Assembly (NCBI GenBank): GCA_031291325.1
Contig: JARLJG010000063.1
Span: 1 to 64,000, forward strand
DNA: 64,000 nucleotides
Direction: 5' to 3'
Source of the DNA: Burkholderiaceae bacterium
GTDB taxonomy: Bacteria; Pseudomonadota; Gammaproteobacteria; Burkholderiales; Burkholderiaceae_D
The notes under the pieces are model-generated. The model had not been told where the DNA came from. It worked only from the letters and a program-made list of their open reading frames with translations, and did not search any database. This document shows positions 46,970 through 57,234 of this stretch, piece after piece (positions within the stretch are counted from its first letter, which is position 1; every line of letters begins with the position of its first letter). The position numbers and the translations under genes were made by a program.

Positions 46970-47713
46970 ATGATTATCATCCTGTTTATCATCCTCATCA
47001 CGATCGGTCTGGCACTGTGGTTCTGGCTGGCCTCGCGCATCTCGCAGGTCAGCAATACCGGCGCCCTGCTTGGCATGTTCCTGATCGTCCCCGCCTTTTA
47101 CTGGACTTACAAGCTGTGGAACAACCCCCGCGCGAATCTGAAAACCCCGGCCATCGCGAACCTGATCGTCAACCTGATCGGCCTCCCCGCAATGTTTCTC
47201 TTCAGCACCCACTACGCGACCAGCCAGATCGCCGAAGCGTCGATCGCGAAAGACAATCCGCAAATGACGCACTGGTGCCAGGAGCAAAACGACGCGGTAT
47301 ACGATCCTGTGTTGAAACTATGCGTCGAACCGACCAAGGCCGACGTGCAAGCGCAAGAGCAGCGCGACAACTTGATGGGCCAATTGGAGCAGCACTTGCA
47401 TCGGCATGGCGTGGCGGGCGAACTCGACCGTAGCGTCACGCCTGAAATTACCGCATTGAAGAATCTGCCGGACGTGGTCGATGCAGCAAGCTACCAATTC
47501 TCCCAGTCCGGCACCGCACAGCACCCGCCGCTGATGCTGCTTTGCCTGTCCGAAGTGGCCTGCAACCACATGGCCAACAAACAGAAAAAGGATGGCAGTC
47601 CGAATATCGCCGTCGGCAAAGGCAAGTTGATGCTTTGGTTTGCGCCTGACGCTGTCGACAACATGCTCCTGAAAAAAATCAAGGCGGCGGTGGCGACCTT
47701 CAAGCCGACTTGA
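46970..47713 (+). CDS. Hypothetical membrane protein
   Basis: 247 residues. Three hydrophobic segments (about 1-20, 31-46, 63-78) form the N-terminal third, with a cytoplasmic or periplasmic tail of about 170 residues. Two cysteines occur in HWCQEQNDAVYDPVLKLCVE and two in LLCLSEVAC. Nothing in the tail is recognisable, apart from a fairly hydrophilic helix (QAQEQRDNLMGQLEQHL). It begins 85 bases after panC, so is perhaps independent. Real by codon usage; function unknown. Confidence 0.65.
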   Translation: MIIILFIILITIGLALWFWLASRISQVSNTGALLGMFLIVPAFYWTYKLWNNPRANLKTPAIANLIVNLIGLPAMFLFSTHYATSQIAEASIAKDNPQMTHWCQEQNDAVYDPVLKLCVEPTKADVQAQEQRDNLMGQLEQHLHRHGVAGELDRSVTPEITALKNLPDVVDAASYQFSQSGTAQHPPLMLLCLSEVACNHMANKQKKDGSPNIAVGKGKLMLWFAPDAVDNMLLKKIKAAVATFKPT

Positions 47714-47995
47714 AGCACATATTGCAGCGCATCAATCGTGGGACCGCTGCCGCCCAAAAATAATGCGCTGCCGAGCCTGAGTAAGTGCTGCGTAAGTTCA
47801 CCAATCTATACTCAAACAATAAAAACATCGGCTATAGCCACCATGCGCAGGCGCGGCATCGTCTGTCGGAGAACAATTGGCCACGGACTGACAAGGCTCT
47901 TGTATCTCTGGCGCTCGCTCGGTCAGAAAGCACAGCGCTTGATGTGCGTCGCACATCCGATACCGGCCCCACCCGCCATAATACGAGGAGACAAC

Positions 47996-49144
47996 ATGCA
48001 CCATTCCTATTTCGCCAGAGCGCTATTTGCCATCGGATTTGCATTGAGCTTGTGCGCCGCCAGCGCGCACGCCGAAACCGGCGTCACCGAGAACAGCATC
48101 AAGATCGGCATGTCCGGCCCGTTCTCCGGCGCGAACGGCGCCTACGGCACTGAAATGCGCACCGTGATCGAGCAAGTCTTCAATCAGACCAATGCCGCCG
48201 GCGGCATCAATGGCCGCAAGCTGGAGCTGGTAGCGCTCGACGACGGCTACGAAACCGAGCGCGCGGTCGCCAACACCACCAAGCTGTTGCAGGAACAAAA
48301 GGTATTCGCGTTGACCGGCTACTACGGCTCCTCGACCACCACCGCGTCGATGCAGGTTTTTTCCGCCGCCAAGACGCCCTTGATCGGCACCATCAGCGGC
48401 GCCGACAGCCTGCGCAATCCGGTCAATCGCTACATGTTCAATGTGCGCGCCAGCTACGCCGACGAAACCGAAGCGATCGTCAAGCAACTGGTATCGATCG
48501 ACATGAAAAATGTCGGCGTGTTCTATCAAAACGACGGCTTCGGCAAATCCGGGCTGGATGGCGTCACTGCCGCGCTGAAGAAATACAACATCACGCCCAG
48601 CGTGGTGGCGACGGTCGAGCGCAACTCCATCGACGTCGACAAGGCAGTCGCCGCCTTCGCCAAGGCGCGCCCGCAAGCCATCGTGATGGTTACCTTGTAC
48701 AAGCCGACCACCGCCTTCGTGCGCAAGTTGCACGAGGCTGACGTGCATCCATTCCTGGCGACACTATCGCCGGTCGGCGCCGACACGCTCGCCACCGAAT
48801 TGGGCGACAGCGCGCGCGGCATCCTGATATCCCAAGTCATGCCCTACCCGTGGGACGACACCAAACCGATCATCAGGGATTATCTACGCCTGATCAAAAA
48901 ATTCGACAAGAACGCGAAGCCGTCTTACTACGGCATCGAAGCCTACGTCAATGCCATCGTGCTGATCGAAGCAATCAAATCGGCAGGGCGCGAACCGACC
49001 CGGGAAAAGCTGGTCGATGCGCTGGAAAACATGCGCGACCTCAACCTCGGCGGCTACCAAGTCAGCTTTTCGGCAGCCAACCATAGCGGGTCGAAGCTGG
49101 TCGAAATTACGGTGTTGGGAAGCAAGGGAAAGGTGTTGCGGTAG
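47996..49144 (+). CDS. Periplasmic substrate-binding protein, LivK type (second copy)
   Basis: 382 residues from ATG 47996 (GAGGAG 5 bases upstream). The signal peptide ends CAASAHAETG. The type I binding fold is shown by IKIGMSGPFSGANGAYG, ELVALDDGYETERAVANT, LFMFN-like MFNVRASYADETEA and VGVFYQNDGFGKSG. It shares the layout and many motifs with the protein at 11632-12786 (DDGYE, VRASY, MLKAE/FAKARPQAIVMV). No ABC partners are adjacent, so it is again an orphan. It is the last core gene before the accessory island. Confidence 0.87.
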   Translation: MHHSYFARALFAIGFALSLCAASAHAETGVTENSIKIGMSGPFSGANGAYGTEMRTVIEQVFNQTNAAGGINGRKLELVALDDGYETERAVANTTKLLQEQKVFALTGYYGSSTTTASMQVFSAAKTPLIGTISGADSLRNPVNRYMFNVRASYADETEAIVKQLVSIDMKNVGVFYQNDGFGKSGLDGVTAALKKYNITPSVVATVERNSIDVDKAVAAFAKARPQAIVMVTLYKPTTAFVRKLHEADVHPFLATLSPVGADTLATELGDSARGILISQVMPYPWDDTKPIIRDYLRLIKKFDKNAKPSYYGIEAYVNAIVLIEAIKSAGREPTREKLVDALENMRDLNLGGYQVSFSAANHSGSKLVEITVLGSKGKVLR

Positions 49145-49295
49145 CGGGTGCCACCCAGTCCGTCAATTGGCATCTGGTGAGTTACTTTGCAGATAAATAT
49201 CAACTAATAGGTGATACAGCGGGCGTTAAGGTGGTCGGCTTGCCAGCTTGATATTGAAACGACAATGTTCGTTAATCGGATTCGTCTTATGGGTC

Positions 49296-50171
49296 TTATG
49301 GCCTAGGTAGATCATTTAATCTAACGCGTTCAACAATCATACGCGCTGCCTGAATCGGTGAAAAATCTTTCAAATCAACATATCCATCGATCTTAAATGA
49401 TCCGGAAATTTGAGCATCGTCGAAGCGCATGAACATAATTGCATGGTCGCTCTTGTTCATAATTATTGTTCGAATAGCACGCCACTCCAAGCCACACCAT
49501 TGCTTGGTTTCATAATCCGCAGATAAAAACACAACGACCAAATCTGAATTGTTCAAATATATCTTCTGCAACAACGTATCGAGATTTGGACGGGCAAGTT
49601 GAGCGGTGAAATCCCTATCGTAAAATACGGCACCGGCTCCAAGTCGCTTTTTCAATTCCTCAGCAATTTCTGCAATGTATTCGCGTCGTTCCCCAGGAAA
49701 CGAGAGCGCAACTTTGAAATTAATTTCTTCCACTCGCCCTGGTTGCCCGCCTTGATTTACAAATGTTTCGTTAGCCAGTCCAGCAGCAGCAAGAATGCCA
49801 AACAGGTCTTCGTCCTTGACTGCCCAATGAGTGCGATTTAGTTCCCAATCCCCAATATCGAGCTGAATCAGAAGGTCTGATTTTGCGGAAAATTTAAATG
49901 GCGGAATGTCGTTCTCGAATTCATACTCGACAAGCAGCGTTTGACCACGCTCCTTAATTCGGCGGACGTAACCCACACGAACGTATTCTTCGGTGCCTTC
50001 GTAGGCGAATAGCGCAGGAAATGACTTTAGTTCTTCTATTACGGCGGGGGTGAATGTCTTGAAATGTTCGCGTAGCGTTTCAACGGTGTATTCGCCGAAT
50101 CTATGACGGTCGTACTCATAAGCAGGAACGTCCCAAGCGCCTAGTTTCGATGTAATCAGAAGGTTATACAT
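49296..50171 (-). CDS. Two-domain TIR protein with an N-terminal sensor-like domain
   Basis: 291 residues. Residues 152-283 form a TIR domain: FKVALSFPGERREY, AVFYDRDFTAQLARPNLDTL, SDLVVVFLSADYETKQW and WCGLEWRAI, where E229 fits the catalytic glutamate of NADase-type TIRs. Residues 1-130 form a separate domain (GAWDVPAYEYDRHRFGEYT, SFPALFAYEG, QLDIGDWELNRTHWAVKDED) that I have no name for; similar text precedes other effector domains in defence genes, from memory. A role as trigger sensor is inferred. The gene is in the same direction as the TIR/membrane pair, 298 bases downstream of it, and may be a second module. Confidence 0.8.
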   Translation of the reverse strand: MYNLLITSKLGAWDVPAYEYDRHRFGEYTVETLREHFKTFTPAVIEELKSFPALFAYEGTEEYVRVGYVRRIKERGQTLLVEYEFENDIPPFKFSAKSDLLIQLDIGDWELNRTHWAVKDEDLFGILAAAGLANETFVNQGGQPGRVEEINFKVALSFPGERREYIAEIAEELKKRLGAGAVFYDRDFTAQLARPNLDTLLQKIYLNNSDLVVVFLSADYETKQWCGLEWRAIRTIIMNKSDHAIMFMRFDDAQISGSFKIDGYVDLKDFSPIQAARMIVERVRLNDLPRP

Positions 50172-50278
50172 ATTCGATTTCTTTCAGCGGTATGGCCGAG
50201 GACGAGACTGTCAATGTTCCACATAATGCTAGGGTAAATCCAACACCACAATTTGGAAAGCCGAATCGATAAACTGTA

Positions 50279-50476
50279 TTACTCAAACCTGAAACTTTTT
50301 TTCATCCCAACTGTTGGAACATTTCCATCAAATAAAATTGTATTACCCTCACTCTTAAGTGTTAATGCATACCCAAGGTAGAAGATTGGAAAGTGCATCA
50401 TATGTGCCAGCGTCTGAAGCTGACACATCCGAAACGGATTAAAGAAAAGCACCCAATTGTGCGCTTTTTTATGCAT
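50279..50476 (-). CDS. Possible small ORF after the membrane gene (weak)
   Basis: A 65-codon frame overlapping the end of the membrane protein gene by 8 bases (ATGCATAAAAAAGCG). It runs through a strong hairpin at 50402-50428 and has no recognised motif. It is listed only because the overlap imitates a coupled gene; it may equally be spacer. Confidence 0.2.
   Translation of the reverse strand: MHKKAHNWVLFFNPFRMCQLQTLAHMMHFPIFYLGYALTLKSEGNTILFDGNVPTVGMKKSFRFE
50402..50428. other. Strong hairpin downstream of the membrane-protein gene
   Basis: A 10-bp stem (ATGTGCCAGC / GCTGACACAT, one wobble on the minus-strand RNA) with a 7-base loop lies 41 bases after the stop of the membrane protein gene. 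No T-tract follows, so it is not a classic terminator; it could protect the mRNA 3' end. Confidence 0.5.
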
Positions 50477-50882
50477 GAATTAAATTCAAAATTTTCCACA
50501 TAAAAACCACTATCAAAAAAATCATAACTCCGTAAAACGGTAGCAATGTTTTTGAAATGGCGACTGTCAGAAAACAGTCAACTTCTTTTCTGTATACGGT
50601 TGCATTCATGGTGAATAAGTCGCTCTTTACTGTGCCATCTGCAACCTTCTCGTACAATTTTCTATACATTTTTTCTTGATGCAGAAAAAATGTGTCCATC
50701 CACCAAAAAATGAATAGTGGAATAAATGCTAGATAAGCGAAATTTGTATTCGCCTTATCGGCCGACAAAGCAAAGATTGCAGCAATTAAAGCAACAACCC
50801 ATCCTTTGATTAAGAATGAGTTATTCCCCATTCTATTGATAACACCCTGGACGAATCCAAGATGTGCAATTTTTTCATCCAT
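50469..50882 (-). CDS. Small multi-pass membrane protein, candidate TIR-system effector
   Basis: 137 residues from ATG 50882. Three hydrophobic segments are seen at about 24-41, 46-66 and 107-133, with a charged amphipathic stretch between (HQEKMYRKLYEKVADG). The N-terminus MDEKIAHLGFVQGVINRMGN is helical and polar. The ATG at 50888 is too close to the ribosome site, while GAGGA lies 6 bases before 50882. That GAGGA overlaps the TGA stop of the upstream TIR gene, a sign of translational coupling. Compact membrane proteins next to TIR or nucleotide-cyclase genes often act as pore-forming effectors; here this is an inference. Confidence 0.78.
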   Translation of the reverse strand: MDEKIAHLGFVQGVINRMGNNSFLIKGWVVALIAAIFALSADKANTNFAYLAFIPLFIFWWMDTFFLHQEKMYRKLYEKVADGTVKSDLFTMNATVYRKEVDCFLTVAISKTLLPFYGVMIFLIVVFMWKILNLIHA

Positions 50883-50891
50883 TTTCATTCC

Positions 50892-51650
50892 TCACAATTT
50901 CATTTCGTACAAATAATCTAATGAATTGTCGCCCGTTTTATTGCAGTTATTCCACTTCCTCATATGATCTCCATTCAGAAGAATCAAGTGTTTCATATCA
51001 AGATCATATTTAATTGGTGCCATAGCTTCATCAAGTGCATCGGCACGTGCCTCCATTGCTTTTTTGAACATATTATGCCTAGAAGGTATATTTGTTCTAA
51101 GCAATCGCGTTGCTTCTATTTCCGCATAAATCCAAGGAGACTCCGTTCCTTCTTTTTCAATACATCCCTTGCATGAAATTGAATTCGGGGTATTTAAAAA
51201 AATGATGCATTCGCATTGATCAATCATCTTGTTGAGTGATGTTGCAAGCATCATATTTACATGACTTGTGGTTCTATTTCGGTTTTCGTAACTGTAATAA
51301 CCATCGTCTTTCAAGCAAAAGTTTTTATCAAATTTCTTTAGCAATTTATCAGAATAGCCCCACACGCAAGAATCTATAAAAGAGGATATTCCAAGTTTAT
51401 GACCCAACCAACCTGACAAGCAAATTGCCAACTCTTCATCTTTGTGCGAGTGAGAAATGAATACTTTCGCATTAATTTTTGGAAACCAATCGTCCATAAT
51501 TTTTTTGGCGAACAAGCTTCCATCATCATCACAAAATGCATCAAGCCCTTCTCTTGCTGCCAAATTATTGTTCTTGTTTATAGCCTTACCTTCATCCAAA
51601 AATTCACGAAATATGTTTGATTCAACTCGCAAACTGTATGCTTTGTACAT
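50892..51650 (-). CDS. Standalone TIR-domain protein (ThsB-like)
   Basis: 252 residues from ATG 51650, with AGGGGG upstream. The TIR signature is INAKVFISHSHKDEELAICL (residues 60-79), followed by GISSFIDSCVWGYSD and, after CECIIFLNTPNS, by SPWIYAEIEATRLLR, where E177 is the likely NADase glutamate. The N-terminal 55 residues and a C-terminal extension flank the TIR core. The arrangement resembles signal-generating ThsB-type TIRs. The upstream frame continues into rarA but is rejected. It is 37 bases after the rarA stop with no terminator between, so read-through from the ftsK-lolA-rarA run is possible. Strongly AT-rich. Confidence 0.85.
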   Translation of the reverse strand: MYKAYSLRVESNIFREFLDEGKAINKNNNLAAREGLDAFCDDDGSLFAKKIMDDWFPKINAKVFISHSHKDEELAICLSGWLGHKLGISSFIDSCVWGYSDKLLKKFDKNFCLKDDGYYSYENRNRTTSHVNMMLATSLNKMIDQCECIIFLNTPNSISCKGCIEKEGTESPWIYAEIEATRLLRTNIPSRHNMFKKAMEARADALDEAMAPIKYDLDMKHLILLNGDHMRKWNNCNKTGDNSLDYLYEMKL

Positions 51651-51687
51651 CAAGCCCCCTTGTGTATGTATGATGAATTTTTCAGGA

Positions 51688-52974
51688 TTACTTTTTCCCA
51701 GTTTCTTCATCCAGCTTTCGCAGTTGAACAAGCTTCTCGCCAATCTTGATCTCCAAACCTCGTGCAACCGGCTGATACCACCCCGGCTCCGCCATGCCAT
51801 CCGGCAAATAGGTTTCGCCGGCGGCATACGCGTTCGGCTCATCGTGCGCGTAGCGATACAGTTTGCCGTATCCCAATTCCTTCATCAGCTTGGTCGGCGC
51901 ATTGCGCAGATGTTCCGGCACCTGGCGCGATTTGTCTTTCGCCACGAAGGCACGCGCTGCGTTGTAGGCTTTGTAGACGGCATTCGATTTGGCGGCGCAG
52001 GCCAGGTAGATCACTGCTTCCGCCAGTGCCAATTCGCCTTCGGGACTGCCCAGGCGTTCATAGGTTTCGGCGGCGTCCAGCGCCAAGCGGAGCGCGCGCG
52101 GATCGGCCAGGCCGATATCTTCGCTGGCCATGCGCACGATGCGGCGCGCTAAATAGCGTGGATCGACGCCACCGTCCAACATGCGCACGAACCAGTATAG
52201 CGCGCCGTCCGGGCTGGAGCCGCGCACCGACTTGTGCAGCGCCGATATCTGGTCGTAAAAAGCGTCGCCGCCCTTGTCGAAGCGCCGTAGCGCGTCGCCC
52301 AGGCACTCGGCCAGCAAGGCGGGATCGACTTCTTGCTGTTGCTTGGCTTGCGCGGCGCGGGCGACGATTTCCAGGTTGTTGAGCAACTTGCGGCCATCGC
52401 CGTCGGCGCTGGCGACGATCATCTGGCGCGCGTCGGCATCGAATGCCAAGCCGTGCAACTCGCCGTCGCAGGCGCGTTGCAGCAAGGTCGCCAAATCGTC
52501 TTCGGTCAGCGATTTGAGCACGTAGACGGAAGCGCGCGACAGCAACGCGCTATTGACTTCAAACGAGGGATTTTCGGTGGTCGCGCCGATGAAGGTGAAT
52601 AGTCCGCTTTCGACGTGCGGCAAGAACGCGTCTTGCTGGCTCTTGTTGAAGCGATGCACTTCGTCGACGAACAGGATCGTGCGCCGGCCCGAATTGGCGC
52701 GCGTGACTTGCGCCCGCTCTACCGCTTCACGGATATCCTTGACGCCGGACAGCACCGCCGACAAGGCGATGAATTCGGCATTGAAGCTATCGGCCATCAA
52801 GCGCGCCAGCGTGGTCTTGCCGACGCCCGGCGGGCCCCACAGGATCATCGAATGCGGTTCGCCCGACTCGAACGCAACCCGCAGCGGCTTGCCAGCGCCG
52901 AGCAAGTGTTGCTGCCCGATTACGTCGTCCAGCGTGTGCGGGCGCAGCCGTTCGGCCAACGGTATATTTGTCAT
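51688..52974 (-). CDS. rarA: Replication-associated recombination protein A (RarA/MgsA)
   Basis: 428 residues. The AAA+ module has Walker A GPPGVGKTTLARL, Walker B ILFVDEVHRFNKSQQD and sensor GATTENPSFEVN. The C-terminal tetramerisation domain begins SLHKSVRGS-like (ISALHKSVRGSSPDGALYW). It resolves stalled forks and loads on SSB-coated gaps. It starts 35 bases after the lolA stop. Downstream lies the foreign TIR island. Confidence 0.95.
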   Translation of the reverse strand: MTNIPLAERLRPHTLDDVIGQQHLLGAGKPLRVAFESGEPHSMILWGPPGVGKTTLARLMADSFNAEFIALSAVLSGVKDIREAVERAQVTRANSGRRTILFVDEVHRFNKSQQDAFLPHVESGLFTFIGATTENPSFEVNSALLSRASVYVLKSLTEDDLATLLQRACDGELHGLAFDADARQMIVASADGDGRKLLNNLEIVARAAQAKQQQEVDPALLAECLGDALRRFDKGGDAFYDQISALHKSVRGSSPDGALYWFVRMLDGGVDPRYLARRIVRMASEDIGLADPRALRLALDAAETYERLGSPEGELALAEAVIYLACAAKSNAVYKAYNAARAFVAKDKSRQVPEHLRNAPTKLMKELGYGKLYRYAHDEPNAYAAGETYLPDGMAEPGWYQPVARGLEIKIGEKLVQLRKLDEETGKK

Positions 52975-53009
52975 GGGCTAGGCCGCGCCTGCATGCTGAT
53001 TAGCAATGC

Positions 53010-53663
53010 TTATTGTTGAAATAAATCCGCCCCTTTCGGCATGACGAACTTAAATTGTTCGTTGCCGATAGTCGGATTTTTTTCGAATTTGGTGAATGCC
53101 AGCGCCGAGGTCTGGCCGAAGGAATCGGTCAATTCCATGGCTTGCGGTTCGCCGTTGCGTAAACCGATGCGGATATGGTCGAAGGTGGTGTCCTTGGCCT
53201 TGGGCGTCGCCACCAGCCATTCCAGGCCATCCTTGGCGCCGTCTTCCTTGAGCACGAAATTCTTTTCCAGATCGTTGCTGCCGAATAAAATCGCCGCCGG
53301 CGACGAGCCGAGCGCATTGCCCAGCTTCTTGGTGGTGACCTGGTTCAAATCCTTGTCGTAGATATACAGTTGCACGCCGTCCGATTGCAGCATTTGCTCA
53401 TACGGCTTTTGATAAATCCAGATGAATTGCCCCGGACGCGCAAAGACGAAGGTGCCGGTCGATATCTTGGGCGCCTTGGCGCCGGGCTTGGCCGCTGCGT
53501 CGGCATGCACCAATTGCTGCGTGAACTCGCCCTTGGCGGCCTTGGTGCCGGTCACGAATGCCTTGAATTGTTCCAATGCCGACGCGTGGGCAAAGCTCGG
53601 CAACGCCAGCGCGCCTGTCAGCAATGCGCCTGCCGCAGCGCGCACCAATTGGTTCAAGTCCAT
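53010..53663 (-). CDS. lolA: Outer-membrane lipoprotein carrier protein LolA
   Basis: About 217 residues from ATG 53663. The signal peptide (LLTGALALPSFAHA) precedes ALEQFKAFV, then GEFTQQLV and a barrel-like core (STGTFVFARPGQFIWIYQKPYEQMLQSDG, LYIYDKDLNQVTTKKL). It ferries lipoproteins released by LolCDE through the periplasm to LolB. A TTG at 53696 is the alternative start but lacks a ribosome site. Position between ftsK and rarA is the canonical order. Confidence 0.93.
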   Translation of the reverse strand: MDLNQLVRAAAGALLTGALALPSFAHASALEQFKAFVTGTKAAKGEFTQQLVHADAAAKPGAKAPKISTGTFVFARPGQFIWIYQKPYEQMLQSDGVQLYIYDKDLNQVTTKKLGNALGSSPAAILFGSNDLEKNFVLKEDGAKDGLEWLVATPKAKDTTFDHIRIGLRNGEPQAMELTDSFGQTSALAFTKFEKNPTIGNEQFKFVMPKGADLFQQ

Positions 53664-53706
53664 ATTCACGTTCAGGCTCAAATAATATTTTTTCAAAATC
53701 GTTTTC

Positions 53707-56043
53707 CTATTCTGCGGTATTGCCTGCGGGCACCAGGATATCGCGGTTGCCGTTCGATTGCATCGAGGACACCAGCCCGCTCTGCTCCATTTGCTCCAAC
53801 AGTCGCGCGGCGCGATTGTACCCTATGCGCAAGTGGCGCTGCACCAGGGAAATCGATGCGCGCCGGTTCTTCAGCACCACGGCGACCGCTTGATCGTACA
53901 AGGCGTCGGCCTCGCCGCCGCCAGCGCCGCCTTCGGCTGCGCCACCCTCTGCGCCCTCTTCCGCGACGCCGCCTTCCAGGATGCCTTCGATGTAATTCGG
54001 CTCGCCCTGCGCTTTCAAATGATCGACCACGCGATGCACTTCTTCATCGGACACGAAAGCGCCATGCACCCGCACCGGCAAGCCGGTGCCGGGCGGCATG
54101 TAGAGCATGTCGCCCATGCCGAGCAAGGCTTCCGCGCCCATCTGGTCGAGAATGGTGCGCGAATCGATCTTGCTGCTGACCTGGAACGCGATGCGGGTCG
54201 GGATGTTGGCCTTGATCAAGCCGGTAATCACATCCACCGATGGCCGTTGCGTCGCCAGGATCAAATGGATGCCGGCGGCGCGCGCCTTTTGCGCGATGCG
54301 CGCGATCAATTCTTCGACCTTCTTGCCGACCACCATCATCAAGTCGGCCAATTCGTCGATGATGATGACGATGGTGGGCAGTTTTTCCAGCGGTTCGGGC
54401 GCGTCCGGCGTCAGGCTGAACGGATTCGGTATCTTTTCTTCGCGCTTTTCCGCATCGGCGATTTTCTGGTTATAGCCGGCCAGATTGCGCACGCCCAGAT
54501 TGCTCATCAACTTGTAGCGCCGCTCCATCTCGCCCACGCCCCAGTTGAGCGCATGGCCGGCGTGCCGCATGTCGGTGACCACCGGCGCCAGCAGATGCGG
54601 GATGCCTTCGTAAATCGACAATTCCAGCATTTTCGGATCGATCAGGATCATGCGCACCTGGTTCGGATCGGACTTGTACAGCAGCGACAAGATGGTGGCA
54701 TTGATGCCCACCGATTTACCCGAACCGGTAGTGCCCGCCACCAACAAGTGCGGCATCTTGGCCAAGTCGGCCACTACCGGATTGCCGGCGATATCCTTGC
54801 CGAGCGCAATGGTGAGGTTGGATGCGCTGTCGTTATAGACCTTGGAACTCAGGATTTCGGTCAGGCGCACGATTTGGCGCTTCGGATTCGGCAATTCCAG
54901 GCCCATGTAATTCTTGCCGGGAATGGTTTCGACCACGCGGATCGAGGTCAGCGACAGCGAACGCGCCAAGTCGCGCGCCAGACCGACGATCTGGCTACCC
55001 TTGACGCCGGTCGCCGGTTCGATTTCATAGCGCGTAATCACCGGCCCCGGATAGGCGGCCACGACCTTGGCTTCGACCCCGAAGTCGGACAGCTTTTTCT
55101 CGATCAAGCGGCTGGTGAATTCGAGGATCTCGACGCTCACCGTTTCCCGCGACACCGGGGCTTCATCCAACAGCGACAGCGGCGGCAAATTGGTATCGGG
55201 CATGTCGTTGAACAAGGAGGTTTGGCGCTCCTTCTCGACGCGCTCCGATTTCGGCACCGACACTATCTGCGGTTCGATACGGATCGGCGGCGCTTCCACG
55301 ATCTTGGCGCGCTCCTGCACGACCGTCTCTTCGCGCTTGACGGCAGCCTCCTGGCCGACCTTGCGATCCTGGCGGGCAGCATACACATTCATCACGCCGT
55401 CGACCGCAATCTCGATCGCGCCGCCGATGCGCTCGGCCAGCGTCAGCCACGACACATGGAAGAACAGGCTGAAGCCAATGCCGAACAGCAAGAGCAGGAA
55501 CAAGGTGGCGCCGGTAAAGCCAAAGGCATTTTGCGTCAGATGGCCGATCACGTTCCCCAATACGCCACCCGGCACCAGCGGCAACTGCACCTTCAACGTG
55601 TACATGCGCAAGGATTCGATGCCGACGCTGCCCAGCATCAGCAAAACGAAGCCGGCGCCGCGTATCCAGGTCTCCTGCCGATGCATCGGCACGACCTCCT
55701 GTTGCAGCAAAAATTTTTGCGATAACTGCCGATATCCGAGCCAGGAAGCGCGCAACAGCCACACGTTCCACCACCATGCGGAAAATCCAAATATGTACAA
55801 CAGCAAATCGGCCAGCCACGCGCCGACCTTGCCGCCCCAGTTGAACAGGTGCGGTGTTATCTGCGAGTGCGACCATCCGGGATCGTTCCTGGAATAGGTC
55901 ATCAGGATCAAGATCAGGTATACCGTGAGCACGCCGAGCGCAAACCAGCGCGCCTCGGAAAGCAGCCTGACCAGCCGGTTCGGCAGCGGCTGCGCGGCAG
56001 ACGTATCGGTATTGCGAGTATAAGCTTGAGTCGTTTTCGTCAT
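53707..56043 (-). CDS. ftsK: DNA translocase FtsK
   Basis: 778 residues. Four N-terminal membrane helices (about residues 28-200), a medium linker with charged residues (about 215-300), then the RecA-like motor: Walker [19 protein letters not shown], Walker [15 protein letters not shown]. The C-terminal winged-helix gamma domain that reads KOPS is [23 protein letters not shown]. The linker is much shorter than in E. coli FtsK, as usual outside gammaproteobacteria. It pumps DNA at the septum and activates XerCD at dif. Confidence 0.96.
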   Translation of the reverse strand: MTKTTQAYTRNTDTSAAQPLPNRLVRLLSEARWFALGVLTVYLILILMTYSRNDPGWSHSQITPHLFNWGGKVGAWLADLLLYIFGFSAWWWNVWLLRASWLGYRQLSQKFLLQQEVVPMHRQETWIRGAGFVLLMLGSVGIESLRMYTLKVQLPLVPGGVLGNVIGHLTQNAFGFTGATLFLLLLFGIGFSLFFHVSWLTLAERIGGAIEIAVDGVMNVYAARQDRKVGQEAAVKREETVVQERAKIVEAPPIRIEPQIVSVPKSERVEKERQTSLFNDMPDTNLPPLSLLDEAPVSRETVSVEILEFTSRLIEKKLSDFGVEAKVVAAYPGPVITRYEIEPATGVKGSQIVGLARDLARSLSLTSIRVVETIPGKNYMGLELPNPKRQIVRLTEILSSKVYNDSASNLTIALGKDIAGNPVVADLAKMPHLLVAGTTGSGKSVGINATILSLLYKSDPNQVRMILIDPKMLELSIYEGIPHLLAPVVTDMRHAGHALNWGVGEMERRYKLMSNLGVRNLAGYNQKIADAEKREEKIPNPFSLTPDAPEPLEKLPTIVIIIDELADLMMVVGKKVEELIARIAQKARAAGIHLILATQRPSVDVITGLIKANIPTRIAFQVSSKIDSRTILDQMGAEALLGMGDMLYMPPGTGLPVRVHGAFVSDEEVHRVVDHLKAQGEPNYIEGILEGGVAEEGAEGGAAEGGAGGGEADALYDQAVAVVLKNRRASISLVQRHLRIGYNRAARLLEQMEQSGLVSSMQSNGNRDILVPAGNTAE

Positions 56044-56183
56044 AAATCCGTCGGTGCTTGCGCCAAAATTGACTAGAATTGCCGGGGCGACGCATGATTT
56101 GCCTGCGCCCGCCCCTGTTCAATTGGCATGTTCGACTATAATCTTAACCCGGATGCAGCATCAATTGCGCGAGCAGTCGTTAG

Positions 56184-57215
<1,032 letters not shown>

Positions 57216-57234
57216 TCGGCTCTCGCAGACAGTC

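Noticed and set aside
51651-51842. N-terminal extension of the standalone TIR protein into rarA
   Set aside because: It overlaps the rarA end in another frame, is Arg-rich, and a good ribosome site precedes the ATG at 51650.
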